Source: Amoebophrya sp. A120 (taxonomy: Eukaryota; Sar; Dinophyceae; Syndiniales; Amoebophryaceae). Taken from it: a stretch of DNA of 64,000 nucleotides. The position numbers and the translations under genes are program-made. Below, piece after piece: positions 32,525 through 45,400 of the stretch. The stretch covers positions 548,637 through 612,636 of the forward strand of contig CAJINV010000001.1 in the NCBI GenBank assembly GCA_905178155.1, in the 5' to 3' direction. The notes under the pieces are model-generated. The model saw nothing but the letters and a program-made list of their open reading frames with translations, did no database searches and was not told where the DNA came from. Position 1 is the first letter of the stretch, and the number at the start of each line of letters is the position of its first letter.

Positions 32525-33276
32525 TTCTACTTCGATTTTTTTCTTTTAATGTATTGAGCGCAAACTACGCAAAGGAATTAAACGATGAACCCCTACTAGT
32601 CTTCTACTGCGGACCTACTTTATTTTCCCAAAAAACCTGATGGTATTTTTCCTTCTCTACGCGTTGTAGCACTACTAGTGAACGACAAGCACTATGAAAT
32701 CCTATCACCAATCATGATTCGATGGAGAAATTTTCGAACGCTGCCCCTCCCCATGTCAAAAACAAGCTTTCTCCCTCTGACTCTCTCCTGATGGACGCTC
32801 GTTCATCGTCTCTCGTCCGCGACAATAACGTGACCCGACATTAAAACGATACTGATATAATCTTGCTCTGGTAAGCTACGACGCAACACTTTTTTTCAGG
32901 AGTCTTTGAGTCCCACGAGGCACCCAATGCGCGCACTTCCAGCGTCGTTTTTCCGCAAACTACAGTTCTACTTCTGTCAATATCGAGATGCCCATCTCGA
33001 TGGTGTTGGTGGAGATGGTCCTGGATCTTGCATTAAAGTCGAAACTTTTGGAGGTCCAGTCGCACACCCGGTGAGGACTACGTATCGTCATCGAAATATT
33101 CGTTTGCAAAATTTGAATTTTTCCTGGCAAAATCAGTCAATCTCTGAAAACAGTTTTAGATACGTTATTACGTGAAGAGAATCAGTTACATTTTAGCTCG
33201 AAATACTGAAGTCAGTACGTTTTATTTCGGGAAACAGATGACACAGAGAAACTGAATCGAAAACTTTCCCTTTTCG
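32525..33276. other. Intergenic, about 0.75 kb
   Basis: No supported gene. A short plus-strand frame (32906-33175, 89 codons) has no domain or neighbour. Confidence 0.5.
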
Positions 33277-33994
33277 TCACGGCATCGTGACCGTGGCGTA
33301 CATGTGACAAAATTTCTCCTCCGGATCGTACTCACACCGTAAGTGGTGGATAACACACTCGCCGCGAATGCTCTCCGGTCCAAATTCGATCTTCAGCTCC
33401 TCCTCTCCAAATTGGAAAAAACAGCCCCTCTCGGTTTGCACCAGGTCGGTCTCCAGGTCGATGGTCGCGCAATTGAGCAGAAAGCACGTCATGATTTCAA
33501 AGTCGACGGCGGGAGGACAGCCGCGGTGGATCTTTTCCTCGCCGTTATAGTCGCGGTTGGAAGATAGCAAATGGTCCTGGGCCTCCGTCAGTCGGATCAG
33601 GTGCTGCCTGAAGCAACCAGCGAAAGAAACGGCGGCCTGAAAGTGTTGTGACGTGCAACGTTTCTTTTACAGTCGAGCGAGGTGACAGTTTGTGAAACTG
33701 TGTACAGTAATCTGTTCGAAAACTTCCAAAGAGACCGTGCTGATGAAACAAATCTTCTTGTTCTAGACCTACAATTTTACATGGAAATGATAGCTCAAAT
33801 ACCTGCTCGGTAATCACTTGAAGCTTCCTGTCCTTCTCCGCATTCGTCAGATCCAGAGACTCACGCAGTGTCGCGAAAGAAGACCCGTGTTTTAAATCCC
33901 GGAAAGGGCGCCGTGCGTCGTTAAATGCAATGTCTGCGTAGAGGAGCTCCATTCCGGGCTGGCACAGCATCTTGCTTGTCCGTTCACTTGGCAT
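33277..33994 (-). CDS. Small conserved-looking protein of unknown function
   Basis: The protein is about 173 aa from two exons (33803-33994 and 33277-33603). The intron has a GTATTTG donor after GAGCAG and an acceptor before CACCTG; both are phase 0, giving VITEQ-HLIRLTEAQDH. Recognisable features are a mixed helical N-terminal half (MELLYADIAFNDARRPF, LTNAEKDRKLQ) and a cysteine-containing beta-rich half (FEIMTCFLLNCATIDLETDL, GCFFQFGEEELKIEFG, HHLRCEYDPEEKFCHMYATV). I do not recognise the family. An in-frame ATG further up (34096) would add 34 residues. Confidence 0.65.
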
Positions 33995-34809
33995 TTTGTT
34001 ATCTCCGTTCGGTTTACTTGTTCCACTACGCAACTGCCTGTCCAAATAGAATGAAACTACACCGATGTGAAAATGGAATGTGAAATGCAATTGCATGTCG
34101 CGAGATCGCAAACTGGAAAGTCAAAAGCGAGATCGCAGAGCAACGAGCATGGCTTCAAGTTTATGCGGCCAAACGTCCTCACTCCGCAGGACAAGAATAG
34201 CATCTTGGCGCTCTTCCTCTCGTAGCCAACGACAGTTACTTCGTTATCCGGTAACGCTCAGCACCACCCACGGCTTTCCGCCAGTTTCTCTCTTGGTCCG
34301 AATGACAAAGCGAACGAAAAAACAGAATGCGTGACTACGTTAGTAGTACCATCCTCGACTGCAACCGCTCGAGGCGTTCACTCCGACAACGCGATCTTCC
34401 TCCGTCGTTCACACAAGAAATCGGAAACGCATACAGTTAGACGTCCGCATACCGATTTCGTGCATCGCGGAAATCGATAGCGAAAGTTGAATCTTTTAGG
34501 TCTCAAGTTCTTTTCGAGAAAACATTTTGTCGCGAACGGTTTTTATTATGCTAGCAGAAGCTGGGGGGTCAGCAACAGCATCGATAGTAGCATAAGGTAG
34601 TTTGAACAAATTTATTACATTTCATATCAACCGACACCTCAGCAGTACCGTTAGATCCTACCTGATAAGTTCGAATAAACAAGTCTTGACTGTAGCAGCG
34701 AAAGTTGGTGAGTGATTAAGTAGCTCTAGAAGAAGTCTGTAGGTCACACGTAGTAAGTTGGAAGACGAAAGTAGCGAAATGGTATTCAGGAAAGACCAAA
34801 GCGGAATAA
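33995..34809. other. Intergenic, about 0.8 kb
   Basis: Apart from the possible N-terminal extension of the previous gene (to 34096), I see nothing coding. Confidence 0.5.
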
Positions 34810-35857
34810 TCAGGACCCATTCTCCTCTACGGTCATGGTGATGCTGGCCTTCACTTCCAGGGACTGTTCGTTCTTGTTGAAGGTGAGTTTCACTTGGTTG
34901 ATTTTGGTTCGCTCCGCCCGTCCGGGGTACCACCGCCCACCGGTGAGATTCGAGGCGGAGAACACCCGCTCCGCGAACCCGTAGGAGAGGGTCGCAGTCC
35001 GCAGCGGCTGTGCTTCCGGTACCACCTTGGTGCTGTTCCACTCGTCCGCCCCCTCGGTCACGCAAAACCGCGCGGCCTTCAGTACTGTCGCCATTTTGGG
35101 GTTTTCGTCTTCGTCGTCACCATCCTCGTCCGCGTCGACTGGCTCGTTGCGCGCGAGCTTCAGGATGTACTTGTAGAGTTCGTAGTCGACGTTTCCCTTC
35201 GGCACTATCATAGAGAAACAGCCCAGCATGTGCATATGTGCTCTGCAGAGCAAAACACTGGGACGGTGGCAAAGTCTGTAGAGACCAATCTATCAGGAGC
35301 ATGCTATTCATGTTTGGGCACGGGCCTCGGCCTCGCATTACATAAGTGGCGAGTTGCTGCCTTTCTCTATGATAGTGATGCTTTGTTCTGGTGGACAGCA
35401 CCACTCCCCATTGATCTGGCGGATGGAAGTCATGGCCTTCAGCTCCTTTTTTAGGAGACCGAGAAACTTGTCGCGGGCCTGTTTGTTCATGTTTTCTGTA
35501 GGTGAAAGGCTACCGAGATCACGCAGCGCCGGAGAAAAATTGCCTCGGCGGCGCCGCGCGATGTCTTTGAAAATGAAAACCCGACCACGCAAACAAAAAC
35601 AAACAAGATAGCCGCCATACCTTTTTCTCGAGCGCCTTCACCTTGCTGGCCTTGGAGGTCATCTGCTTCGCCGTCGAGCAGAGGCCCTGCCACATCTTTT
35701 TCAACTCCCCCCTCGTCCGCTTTAATTCCGTCCGCTCCTTCTCGAAATCCCGCAGCGCGTCGTCGGCCTTTTTTTCGGCCTTCGACATGTCACGTCGTTT
35801 TTTCGCCTCCAGTTCCTCCCCATCCGCTATCGCTACTCTCTTTCCAGCCGGTGGCAT
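34810..35857 (-). CDS. Coiled-coil/acidic protein of unknown function
   Basis: The protein is about 245 aa. Exons (minus): 35621-35857, 35375-35478, 34810-35205. The N-terminal 80 residues form a Lys/Glu/Arg-rich helix (KKRRDMSKAEKKADDALRDF, ASKVKALEKK). Then comes KFLGLLKKELKAMTSIRQ, INGEWCCPPEQSITI and VPKGNVDYELYKYILKLARN, an acidic loop (DADEDGDDEDEN), and a C-terminal mostly beta stretch (TLSYGFAERVFSASNLTGG, KINQVKLTFNKNEQSLEVKA). Intron 1 is GT-AG in phase 0; intron 2 is an inverted-repeat element. No family recognised. Confidence 0.66.
35206..35374. mobile_element. Introner-like element, type I
   Basis: Ends TATCATAGAGAAACAG and CTTTCTCTATGATA form a good inverted repeat. Unlike the others, no clear 5-bp duplication flanks it (GGCAC versus GTGAT). 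Confidence 0.78.
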
Positions 35858-37057
35858 CTTAACTATCGTGTGATTACAGACTTACTCGCAGCTCAAGCGC
35901 AAAATTTCAATGAATATTTTTCGGTGGAACCACAACAACTTTTCACTTTTACAACTACTACTTTGCGCAATACTTCACATTAGGGGTCTAATGGCGATCT
36001 ACAGCAGACGTTGAGTCGTGTATGACAGGCAATTTTTATGCTCCCCGAGTAGCAATGCCATCTCACGCTTCAAAAACTCAAGCTCAGCGAGTGTTACTTT
36101 CTTCGCCCATGTTGTCCTATCGCTGCGACCACTCTCCCACGCATTCATCTCAGCATCGCTTTCGATTCCACATTAAAACACGAGAAAACGTTACGACTGA
36201 CCTTATCGTTAAATCTGCATCTCCTGTGCCCTATTAAAGACATGATATTTTTCCTATCGAAAGCCCGCGCTCGCAAAGACAGCTGTGGAAAATCATTCAT
36301 CTTGTTTTGTCGCGGTCGCAGTCTCATCGTCATTGACCGCAGGTTCGTGTTTGTACATGGGGTTCTTTAAAATTTCCTGAAGCAAGACCAACGATGCGCT
36401 GCAGCCCCAGCGGAAAATGCGACACGCAAGCCCAAAAGTATGAGCCTGACCACGAAAAAAAAGCACAAGCGACAAACGGTAATAACAAAAACACTTTTTC
36501 ACTGGTAAAACGAAAGCGGCGAATTTAGGTACATGAGCAGAGTCTACCAGGATGAAAAAGCACAAACAAGCACTCCATGGAAGAAAGATACACTAAAAAC
36601 ATCAGACGGCACAAAAGTAGCATACAGGTTGTTGAGAACTTCATGGCAAACAAAACGTGGTAACACGCTAGAGATAATGCTGAACTACGCAAGACAAAAC
36701 TACAAATGAAAACGAAATAGTCCATACTTTCGTTTCGGAACTACAGGTGTTAAAAAAGAGTGTGAACAAAAAACCAGATTGTTTGTTGAATAGTTAAGGC
36801 AAAACAGGTGTACTTCTACTTTTTTCTTTTGTTTATCGTTGTTGAATTGCTATACATGTTGCTTTGTTCTTTTCTCTGCGAGAAAAGAAAATGTGTCGTT
36901 GCGGTTTCGTAAGTATTGTCGTCGTATGCTGTTCATGATTTTTGAGGAGAACACCTCAAGACATTTCTGATGCACTTGCGTTTGCATAGCGGCGTTCGAA
37001 GATTCATCTGGGTCGGAAATCCGCAAGAGTTTGTTGTTTGTTGTTCTCAACAAGATC
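35858..37057. other. Intergenic, about 1.2 kb
   Basis: Short frames only (for example 36293-36565 and 36525-36725, minus), hydrophobic by AT-rich composition. No domain or splice partner is evident. Confidence 0.5.
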
Positions 37058-37713
37058 TTACTCTTCGTCCCGAACTTCCTCCTCCTCTTCATCCGACTCC
37101 GAACTATTACTGCCTTCGTACGTGCCAACGCACCGCCGGACGAACGCGTGGATCGCATGGAATTCGCTGGTGTCGTCAATGCGGGAACCGAGTTCGACGC
37201 ACACATACCTGAATTTCGATTTTTGTGGGATAATAGATAAACATAAAGCATGCAATTACGCATGACAAATCTCTTTCTTAAGGTAAATCAGCAAGACAAA
37301 TTCCATAATTCGTCATGCTGAGCTCATTTATATTCTGCAAAGCAGTGAAGCAAAAGCTTTTTTTCTCTATGTTTATAGTACTTCAAGAACTGCAGGTAAT
37401 TGAGCCCGTTCGCGACCGTGTTGTTCTCCCGGTTGGCTTCAAACAGAACCCGAGCGAAAAATGCGTCGGCGGAAGCCATGTCGTCAAAGATCTTTATCCG
37501 GAACGCCTCCTCTTCTTCGTCGCTGCTGTCTTCTAACCCGCGCTCGTACAGAAAGTACCCACTGATCACCAAGGACCGGAAGGAATTTTTCGTGAACGTG
37601 GTCTGTCCGGGCGCGAGGAGTCCGCGGAACAACCGGTAGGTGTGCTCGTGCGACTGGACAAAGTCAAAAATCGCCTGGTGGCTGTGGTGGATTTTTGCAA
37701 GTAACATTTCCAT
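37058..37713 (-). CDS. Small acidic-tailed protein of unknown function
   Basis: The protein is about 158 aa from two exons (37382-37713 and 37058-37208). The GT-AG intron joins AA|G in phase 2, giving LQFLK-YVCVELGSRIDDTS. The body is helical (EMLLAKIHHSHQAIFDFVQS, YRLFRGLLAPGQTTFTKNSF, DDMASADAFFARVLFEANRE, EFHAIHAFVRRCVGTYEG) and it ends in an acidic tail (SSESDEEEEEVRDEE). It could be the C-terminal part of a larger helical-repeat protein, but no upstream exon joins convincingly. It lies 150 bp from the tubulin-ligase-like gene on the same strand. Confidence 0.62.
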
Positions 37714-37864
37714 TTGTTGGTTTTGACAAGAACACAGACCTTATCCTGCGGATACCTGCGGGAAAGAAATATTGCAGGCGAAAAGAAGGGTCTCTTAGTG
37801 GCACAACTGTTGAGAACCATCAAAACGGAAACAACATATTCTGTATCAAGAAGAAGCCACAAGT

Positions 37865-40800
37865 TTAGTACTTTGTCGTGAAGTCCAGCGGTCTGAACGC
37901 GGGCGCGTACTGCGGTCTATCCGGTCTCCTCGGCGGCTTGGCCTCTCTTCGCTGCTCCTCGTTCGGCAAAGGCTCCTGAAAGACCGAACCGGCGGGCAAA
38001 CCGCCACACTGCTCCTGGAATTCCTGTCTGCCCTGCACGGATTTCCTGTGCGACAAAGGGTTATCAAATGCAAAAATGTCTGGGTCTGGAAGAATGCAAC
38101 TTGTGATGCTGCATTTGGATGTCGAAAAAATGTGTGTTGCATGAGCAGCAAAAGAAGCCTCATCTTTGCTACGCGGAGAGAGCATTTGTCATGCGGAATA
38201 GGCATCAAGAATCCCTCAAAAAACCTGGGATGCTAGTGCCTGCATCACAGACATCATGGCTCATGCAAACCGTGCATGACAAATCTCGCAATCTCCCAGA
38301 CCCAGACATATTTGCATTCGATACGGGTTCGCGAGCAACAACGCCTGCGCGACGAGCTCGGACTTGATCGCCAAATCCAAAGCCGACACCTCCATCTATC
38401 CTGATTAAAAATGTCCCCACACCAGAGTCAACATGGGAAATCTGCTAGACAAATCACACAGCTTTAGTTGTTTGGCATGACAAGTTTCGATCCTTGTAGT
38501 GTAATTCTGTTTAGCTAGCTCAGAAGCATCACAGATCTGGCATATCATGCTGGTCCTAGCATCGCAATTCCCAAAACACAAATAGAAAATGCTTCTCATA
38601 GGGCTCCGCATGAGAAACTTTTTTGGCATGCAGAATTGCATGACAACTCTGGGGTGGGGATGTTTTTGCACGGGATACCATTCTCGGCCCGGACTGGTCC
38701 GGCTTCCACAGCACGCCGCCCCCCTCCGGGTCCACCATCGGGGACAGGCAGGACAAAGAGCAGTTGGCGTTCAGCTCCAGCAATTTCGGGCGGCAGTTGT
38801 CTTCGAAGATGATGTCCAGCCCGATGATCTGGAACCCCTTCGGCCCGTGCGGGTGGTGGCCGACCTTGCCCTGCAGAAAGTACCCGTAGTGTTCGATCAG
38901 ACTCGGTTTGATCGCCAACACCGTTCGCTCCGCGAGCTCCTTGATCTGCTGCCACATGGTGTCCGGGCTGGGCCCCTCCTCCGCGTAAATGAGGTCAAAA
39001 ACGGAGGACAAACTTCTCTTACTGCCGTCGTCGTGCGCGCGGGAGGGCTGGAAGTCGATGGACTTCTTGTTCACCGCGTAGTTGGTCAAGTGCATGCACG
39101 TGTTCCCGAGGTTGTGTGCCTTGGGCCGCTCGTAGGGGACCGTGCAGAACCGGGCGAGGCCCTCCTCGAACAGGTAGCCGCGGAGGGGCGTGATCGAGGT
39201 GACGAGTACGTAAACCCGGCAGTCAAACTTCAAGCCGTTCACCAACAGCGGCCGCGTGACGTAGCGCTGCACCACGAACTCCACCCGTTTGCGGTACTTT
39301 TGCTGCTCCTTATCCAGGCCGTCGGGCCAAACCTCGCGGACGATGGGCTTCAGGTCCGGCCACCGCTTCACCAGTTGCACGCCGCGGCCCTGTATCAAGT
39401 GCAAAAGTGTCTGGGTCTGGAAGATTGCTGAGGTTTGTGATGCTGTGTCTGCTTGACACATAAGGTGTGCCATGCAAGGCCTAGCATCACAGGTTTTGAG
39501 ACGGTTTGCCAATGCCTAATCCGCATGACAAACACCTTCTTTCCGCGACAGGAAAAGGAGCTCCTTTTGCTGTCCAAGCATGACAGATTTTTGTGTGATC
39601 TAAGTATGCATCACAAGTTCGTATCCTTGCAGACCCAGACATATTTGCATTTGATACCCTGGCTCCCGGCGGTGGGCTTCGCGATGTAGACCCAGCCCTT
39701 GCGCTCGTTCATAATTTTCTCCAGGTGCACCGCCTCGTCGTAGCCGTCGCGCCGCAGGACCCAGGTTTTGGGCACGAAGCTGTAGGCGTTGGGGAAGGAC
39801 TTCGCGATGCGGTTCAGCGAAATCGCGCACGCCGCCTTGCGGCAGATCGGAACCATGCCCTCAATCTTGGACACCGCCTGGTACGGCGTAAGGTGCACGA
39901 CGGAATCTGTGGTTTTTTGTGAAAGAATGCGTGAATAAAGCAGTTTGTTCAGAAGTGTTGCATTGCATCCGATGTAATCGTAAAAATCACATTCACAGGC
40001 AGAGATTGTGGACAGGGTGAGCGTATGTAGAAAAAAATCAATGCATTCATTGTTTTAATTTTTCCAAAACCATTTTGTTAATTTGGAAGTACCTCCGTGC
40101 TCCAGCCAGGCGACACTGCAGTCTGCGCTTTCGGCAGTGACTTCCTCCCATCCGAGTTTGCGGATGGCGTACCGGACCGCTCGTAATGAACTCCGACACT
40201 TGAAGGTGCATATCTGTTTGTGATGTTTTTCAGCTGCAATGTTGAGAATTCTCACAAGAAGTGTAACCACCAGCGGGAACCATAGCAGCACTTCAATCCA
40301 CCACCACGTCGTACGCAGGATAATTTCTATTCATTAAAAACCACCGACGCCAAATTTCTGTGGCCTCTTGTATGCATGTTCTTTGTAGTACGGGGTTAAT
40401 ATTCTATCAAAACCAGCACCAGTACCGAGGCTCGGCCGCTCTTCGATTTTCTCCGCATGCTTGGTTCGATGGTGTGAAGCTGCGGCAGGGTCGCCGCTGC
40501 CACGTACTGCATGCGCTTCCTCCTCAAGTCCTCCTCATTTGGGTCCGCGTTGGAACTCGACGCCGCACTGCTAGCCGCGTCCGCCGTGCTGCCACTTCCG
40601 TAATCGCTGCTCGGCACCGCCGTGCTACTCGCCGTGTCGGTGTCTGTCCGGTCCCGCTTTTTCGAAGCAAAAAACGGCCAGAACGAGGACGTGGCCGACT
40701 GCGAGGCTCCTTGTGGATCTTGGCTTTGGCTGCCACTGCTAGAAGTAGCTCCACCGCCTGTCCCACCGCGCGGGCTGCTGCTGCCGGACAAATTCGCGGT

Positions 40801-41253
40801 CGAAAAGGAATTCGATCCCGAAGACCCACCACTGCTCGTAGTTCCACCAACGAGCTGCTGGCTGTTGCCACTATTCGACGCCACACCATTGCCGCCCTGG
40901 AGAGGAGGCCAGCCGCTGGTCGTGCCTTGTCGCTGCCTATCCGGAGAGCCGGTTATGCCGAGCGCGTGGTTGCTGACGTTTTGGTGGTGCTGGTTTGGGG
41001 CATTTCCAGTGTTCAACAACATCCCTCCGCGGGACGAAGATGATGATGATGATGATCCTGAGGGGTTCAATTGCTGCGTTGTCGGCTCGGTCATCGTGTC
41101 GCTCGAAGTGCTGTCGTTGTCCACTGGCACGGGTTGGCGCCGCGAGTCTAATAACCTTGGGCCAAGAGACGAATTATGTGCGGCACCAAGGACGAACGTG
41201 CGACCCTCCGCGCTCTTGCCGCTGGGTCGGCTGGGACTGCTCTGCTCGCTCAT
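37865..41253 (-). CDS. Tubulin-tyrosine-ligase-like (TTLL) family, probable tubulin polyglutamylase
   Basis: The protein is about 720 aa. Exons (minus): 40426-41253, 40093-40213, 39657-39906, 38678-39392, 38324-38396, 37865-38061. The first 275 residues are Ser/Gly/Asn-rich and disordered. Then come CRSSLRAVRYAIRKLGWEEV, SVAWLEHG, HLTPYQAVSKIEGM, IAKSFPNAYSFVPKTWVL, WVYIAKPTAGSQGRGV (ATP-grasp), KFDCRVYVLVTSITPLRGYL, CMHLTNYAVNK, GLDIIFEDNCRPKLLELNAN and LDLAIKSELVAQALLLANP. The family ligates amino acids, usually glutamate, to tubulin of cilia and cortical microtubules. The disordered exon joins the catalytic part through a GT-AG intron in phase 0 (GRAS-ICTFKC); I infer it is one gene. Three introner elements interrupt the catalytic part and the C-terminus. 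Confidence 0.88.
38062..38323. mobile_element. Introner-like element, type A
   Basis: Ends TATCAAATGCAAAAATGTCT and AGACATATTTGCATTCGATA. Flanks AGGGT and CGGGT agree at four of five positions. It lies in the TTLL gene. Confidence 0.87.
38397..38677. mobile_element. Introner-like element, type E
   Basis: Left end TATCCTGATTAAAAATGTCC; right end GGGGATGTTTTTGCACGGGA then TA. Flanks CCATC and CCATT agree at four of five positions. It lies in the TTLL gene. Confidence 0.86.
39393..39656. mobile_element. Introner-like element, type A
   Basis: Ends TATCAAGTGCAAAAGTGTCT and AGACATATTTGCATTTGATA. Flanked by CCCTG on both sides. It splits the ATP-grasp GSQG|RGV motif of the TTLL enzyme. Confidence 0.89.
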
Positions 41254-42490
41254 CGAGGTCGTTCTTTTGCACAAAATATCTACTTTTCCTGGTTATTTTT
41301 CAACTTCTTCGGTACTTATGCACAATCGAACGAGCGCTGGCGGCGCAAAAAAAAAGGCAGTCACTGCTGGACGGGTGTGGGGAAGGAATAATGGAAGCAG
41401 TCGTAAGGTACAAGTAGTTTTTGACTTGGTCTTTTATCAGTACGACGTTGGTTATCTGATTCCACGATTATTACTTCGTTCTTCAACACCACGAATTCAA
41501 AACATTTTTCCACGGTAATTGAATCTCCACGATGTAGATGTTGGCACAAAATATGCGCTATACTGGTGAGAAAATGTAGAGAAAATTGCGAACCAACAGG
41601 ACTAAGCGTGGGAATAAATGCAGTCAGTGGAACATGAATAATACTATCCAACAAGGCGATGGCGAACGTCTTTACTGATGCAGCAACAACCAGATTTTAC
41701 AGGCATTGAGGAGCAACACGACTTTAGATTTTCGTTGGTACACGGCGGAGCAAAAGTGCTAGAAATAAAAGACTACTAATCAACTAGAGTACTGTCTGAG
41801 TCAGAGGTCGTGGGTAGCAAATGAAAAAATGGCGCAGTTAAAAACTTTCTGTCGTGTGCATAGGGAAAAAATCTTCACGAGGAACGGGGAGGCTGTGATC
41901 ATTGCGCTGGTTCACGAGGCGTCGTTTTGTGTTGCTGATGAATTGTTTTCACGAGATCCTGATATTTTCCGACGAGACTACTACAGTGATGATCCCATGC
42001 ACGGCGAGCGCGAATTTTGGATCCGGAAGCAGCTCCTGTTCGCAACATGATCCTTACCATCTACGAGGATCAGGCAGTGTAGTGAGGTGTGTTCTTTGCA
42101 CTTTTCCCTGAAAATGACTACGATATCGATCCCGTTCTTGATCTTCCCGATGATCTTCTATATTTCGATATTTGCAGTAGATTTTCGGCGATTCATGTAA
42201 GTAAGTATATTTCGCTATTCGCAAAACCGACAAGTGAGGATCAGGGCGATTGCGTTGCATTTATGATTTCACCGATAATTTTACCGTGTCTCATACGCTA
42301 TTTCAAATAGGCGGAACACGACGAGCAAATTTGATCTTGAGAACTTAGCGAGCACACGGATGCTGTTCCGCGGGTAATTACGACGAGATATGAAGAACCT
42401 TCTGTAGTTTTCTTTTGAAAAGGTGGGTAGGTTTATTAAGGATCGATTCGCTGAGGCGGCGTGAAGTGAAAACAAATCGTAGCTGCTGCT
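41254..42490. other. Intergenic, about 1.2 kb
   Basis: No supported gene. Short frames on both strands (up to 97 codons) lack domains. Confidence 0.5.
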
Positions 42491-45400
42491 TCATCTTCCC
42501 CCACTGACTCTCCCCGCCGCGACCGAAACGCCCTGCGCCCGCAAGACAACCCGCTCGAACAGCGAGATCCCCGGCTCGAAGAGGAGCTCGCGGTCCGTTT
42601 TCAACAGGACCTCCGCCACCATCCCCTCGGAGAGGCACTTGGGTTTCTTTTCCGCGTGGTTTCGGACGCTCAGGATCTTCTGCAAACTGCAGTTGGCAAA
42701 CTGCGTGCCGAGGTAGCAGGAAAACTGCTGGCCCTTCACAATAATCACGTCGGAGTCGAAAATACTGAGGGTCGCTTTGATACTCGAAGCCGCGCGGAGC
42801 TGCGAGGCGGAAGGGGTAGAGGAGCTTGTTGCTTTTTCCTCTTCGCGTTCCCTTAAATGTTCATGCAGTCTCGCGTCCGCTTCGCGATCTTCTACCACGC
42901 GGCCCGCGGTAATAGTTCCCGGCTTCATCTTCTCTTGGTCCTCGTTCTTTGGAGATGCAAATTTATGCGAATTCTCTACCAAAACCGACCCCGCGCGCAG
43001 GTAAATCGAGTCGATCTGCAGAGTTAAAGTGTCAATGTAGAATCCCTCGGGGGCGAGCTGTGTGTTCATGGTTCCGCACGCGACGATAGATTTCACTTTC
43101 GCCGGTTCCGCGGCGGGAAGGACCAAGACCGTGTCGCCCGCCTTCAGCGTGCCTTTCGCGATTTTTCCACTCACGATGGTATTTCCTCCCGAGGGGAAAG
43201 CGTCGGTGACGGAGAAGCGGAGGGGTGTCGATGTTGAGGTGGATTTGTTACTGGTTTTGTGGTCTTGCTTATTCGAAGATGAGGTTGCCGAGTTCATCCC
43301 TTGTGCTTTCAGCGCCACACCGCACGCATCGATCATTTGCACCAACGTGGGCATTGCGACGGTTGTTGTACCTCCTGCATTTAGTTCTGCTGTTGCACCA
43401 GTTGTTGCCATATTTTTATTTTCCGCTTTCAATAATGCGCCTGCGTTCTCGCCCTTCTTCGGGCTGCGAGGTGCGGGCGAGAACGTTTTTTCCTTATTTT
43501 TTGCAGCTGTATTTCTGTCAAGAGCGTCGGTCTGCTCATCTCCTGCGGATGAACAAGATACGCTCATCCACTCCGCTGCGTTTTTCAGCTCGCTGGGCGT
43601 GGTTAGGATATTCTTCCCTTGGAACCCCGATAGTGGTACGCAGTGTATTGCGTGGTCCTTGAAGCCGAGGGTTTTCAAATACTCCGTGACTTGCGTTTTC
43701 TTACTGTCGTAACTTGTTCTGCTCCACTTCACCAGGTCCATTTTGTTGAAGACGACGATCACGGCCTGCACACCACACACGCGCAGCAGCTGCGCGTGCT
43801 CCTTCGTCTGCCCGCCGCGGTGAAACCCTGCGTCGAAATCGCGGATGTCGACCTGGAGTTGAAAGTAGTGTTGGTTCGCTTCATCTTCAAATTCTACTAG
43901 AAGTAGAGGCAAAAATTTGTAGTACGCAGCCAGTAAAAGTGGCTGCGCGCTTTTGTTTCCAAGATGGGAGGGCACACTTCCCCTGCAGACCATGCATCGA
44001 GAATCCTCGGCGCAATTTGTCATGCTCCGTGGCATTTTGATTTTTCCAAGCCTTCATCATATGCAGAGGCAATACGTGCGTTTATTGCCATACAATATTT
44101 ATCTTACCACGAGCACGCCCACATCCGCGAGCGCGGCGGACTGCAGCATGGTCGGGACGAACTCTTTGTGCCCTGGCGCGTCGAGAATCGTCACGTGAAA
44201 ATGGTCCGTTTCGAAGTGCTTCGCGCACATCTCCACCGTGACCCCGCGGGCCCGCTCCTCCTCGCCCTCGTCTAGCACCCAGGCGTACTTGAAGCTCTCT
44301 TTTCCCGTCGCCTTCGCGTCGCGCTCCAGCTTGTGCATCTGGGACGCGGTCACCGCGCCGACCTGGACCAGTAGATGCCCCATTAGCGTCGATTTCCCCG
44401 CATCCACGTGCCCCACCACGACGACACTCAGCGGGTCTTTGGTCATGGAAGGTGTCACCATCTTCGTAGAATTCTGGTTGGCCGGGGAAAAAGAATCATC
44501 TGCGTCGTGTCTTATTATACCCTCGTCGCTCGTTGCCTCGGGCAAATTGAAGAAGTTCTCCTCGGCGGGAAGCAAATTATTGTTGGCCGTGGAAGTGATG
44601 TTTGCAGAAGTGCTTGGGGTAGTTTTTTGGTTACTTCTCGGGGAAGAGGAAACACCTTTCGCATCCTTGCTGGTACAACCGGAAGACAAATCATCCGCTG
44701 GTCGTGCTACGGGCAGTTTCACCGGCGTTGACGTCCCCGCGGGTTTTGGAGCTTTGTCGCTGCTAGCGGCTGGTGGTGCACCTGCAGAACTAGGTTTAGT
44801 ATTTTTCCCGCTCGTAGAAGTTCCCGCGCTTTTGTCGGCGCCGGGGTGCTTCTTATTCCCGGCTTGCCCTGTTGAGGAGGCTGTCGTTATTTGCGCAGCT
44901 TTCGCCTTCGGTGCGGTACTGGAAGCAGAGGATGCTTTGCTTTTTGCGGCCGCGGCGGTTTTGGTTTTACTCGCACCCGGAGCAGGCGCATTTTTTGTAC
45001 TACCACCACCGCCTTGCGCGTTCTCCCACGCCTTCCATTCCGCGTCGGTCCACTGTTGCTCCCCGCCGCCGCCGGTCCAAGCGCCCTGCTCGCCCCAATC
45101 CTCGTTGCCCCAGTCCTCCTCCTCGTCCCAGCCATTATGGAAGTGTCAGAGTTGAAATCGACAAGGTTGAAAAATTTGTGATGCATAAAATGCATGACGC
45201 GGAATGCGTGTGTTGCAGAGCAGGTAAGCGATGCCGATTGTAAGCCTCTTTGGGGCTGTATCTCGAGCTGCTACAGCAGCATGAGAGAATCAGCCTTCTT
45301 TGCCCCAACAGCATTACAAACTGGATTTAGGCACCGCCAGACTTTGCCATGCGCCACTTAGAGACTGGGTTCGAACTGGGATCCATTTTATGCATGACAA

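Noticed and set aside
45365-45385. GGGTTCGAACTGGGATCC, resembling a tRNA T-arm
   Set aside because: It is inside the type J element and no acceptor stem, D-arm or anticodon arm can be folded around it.
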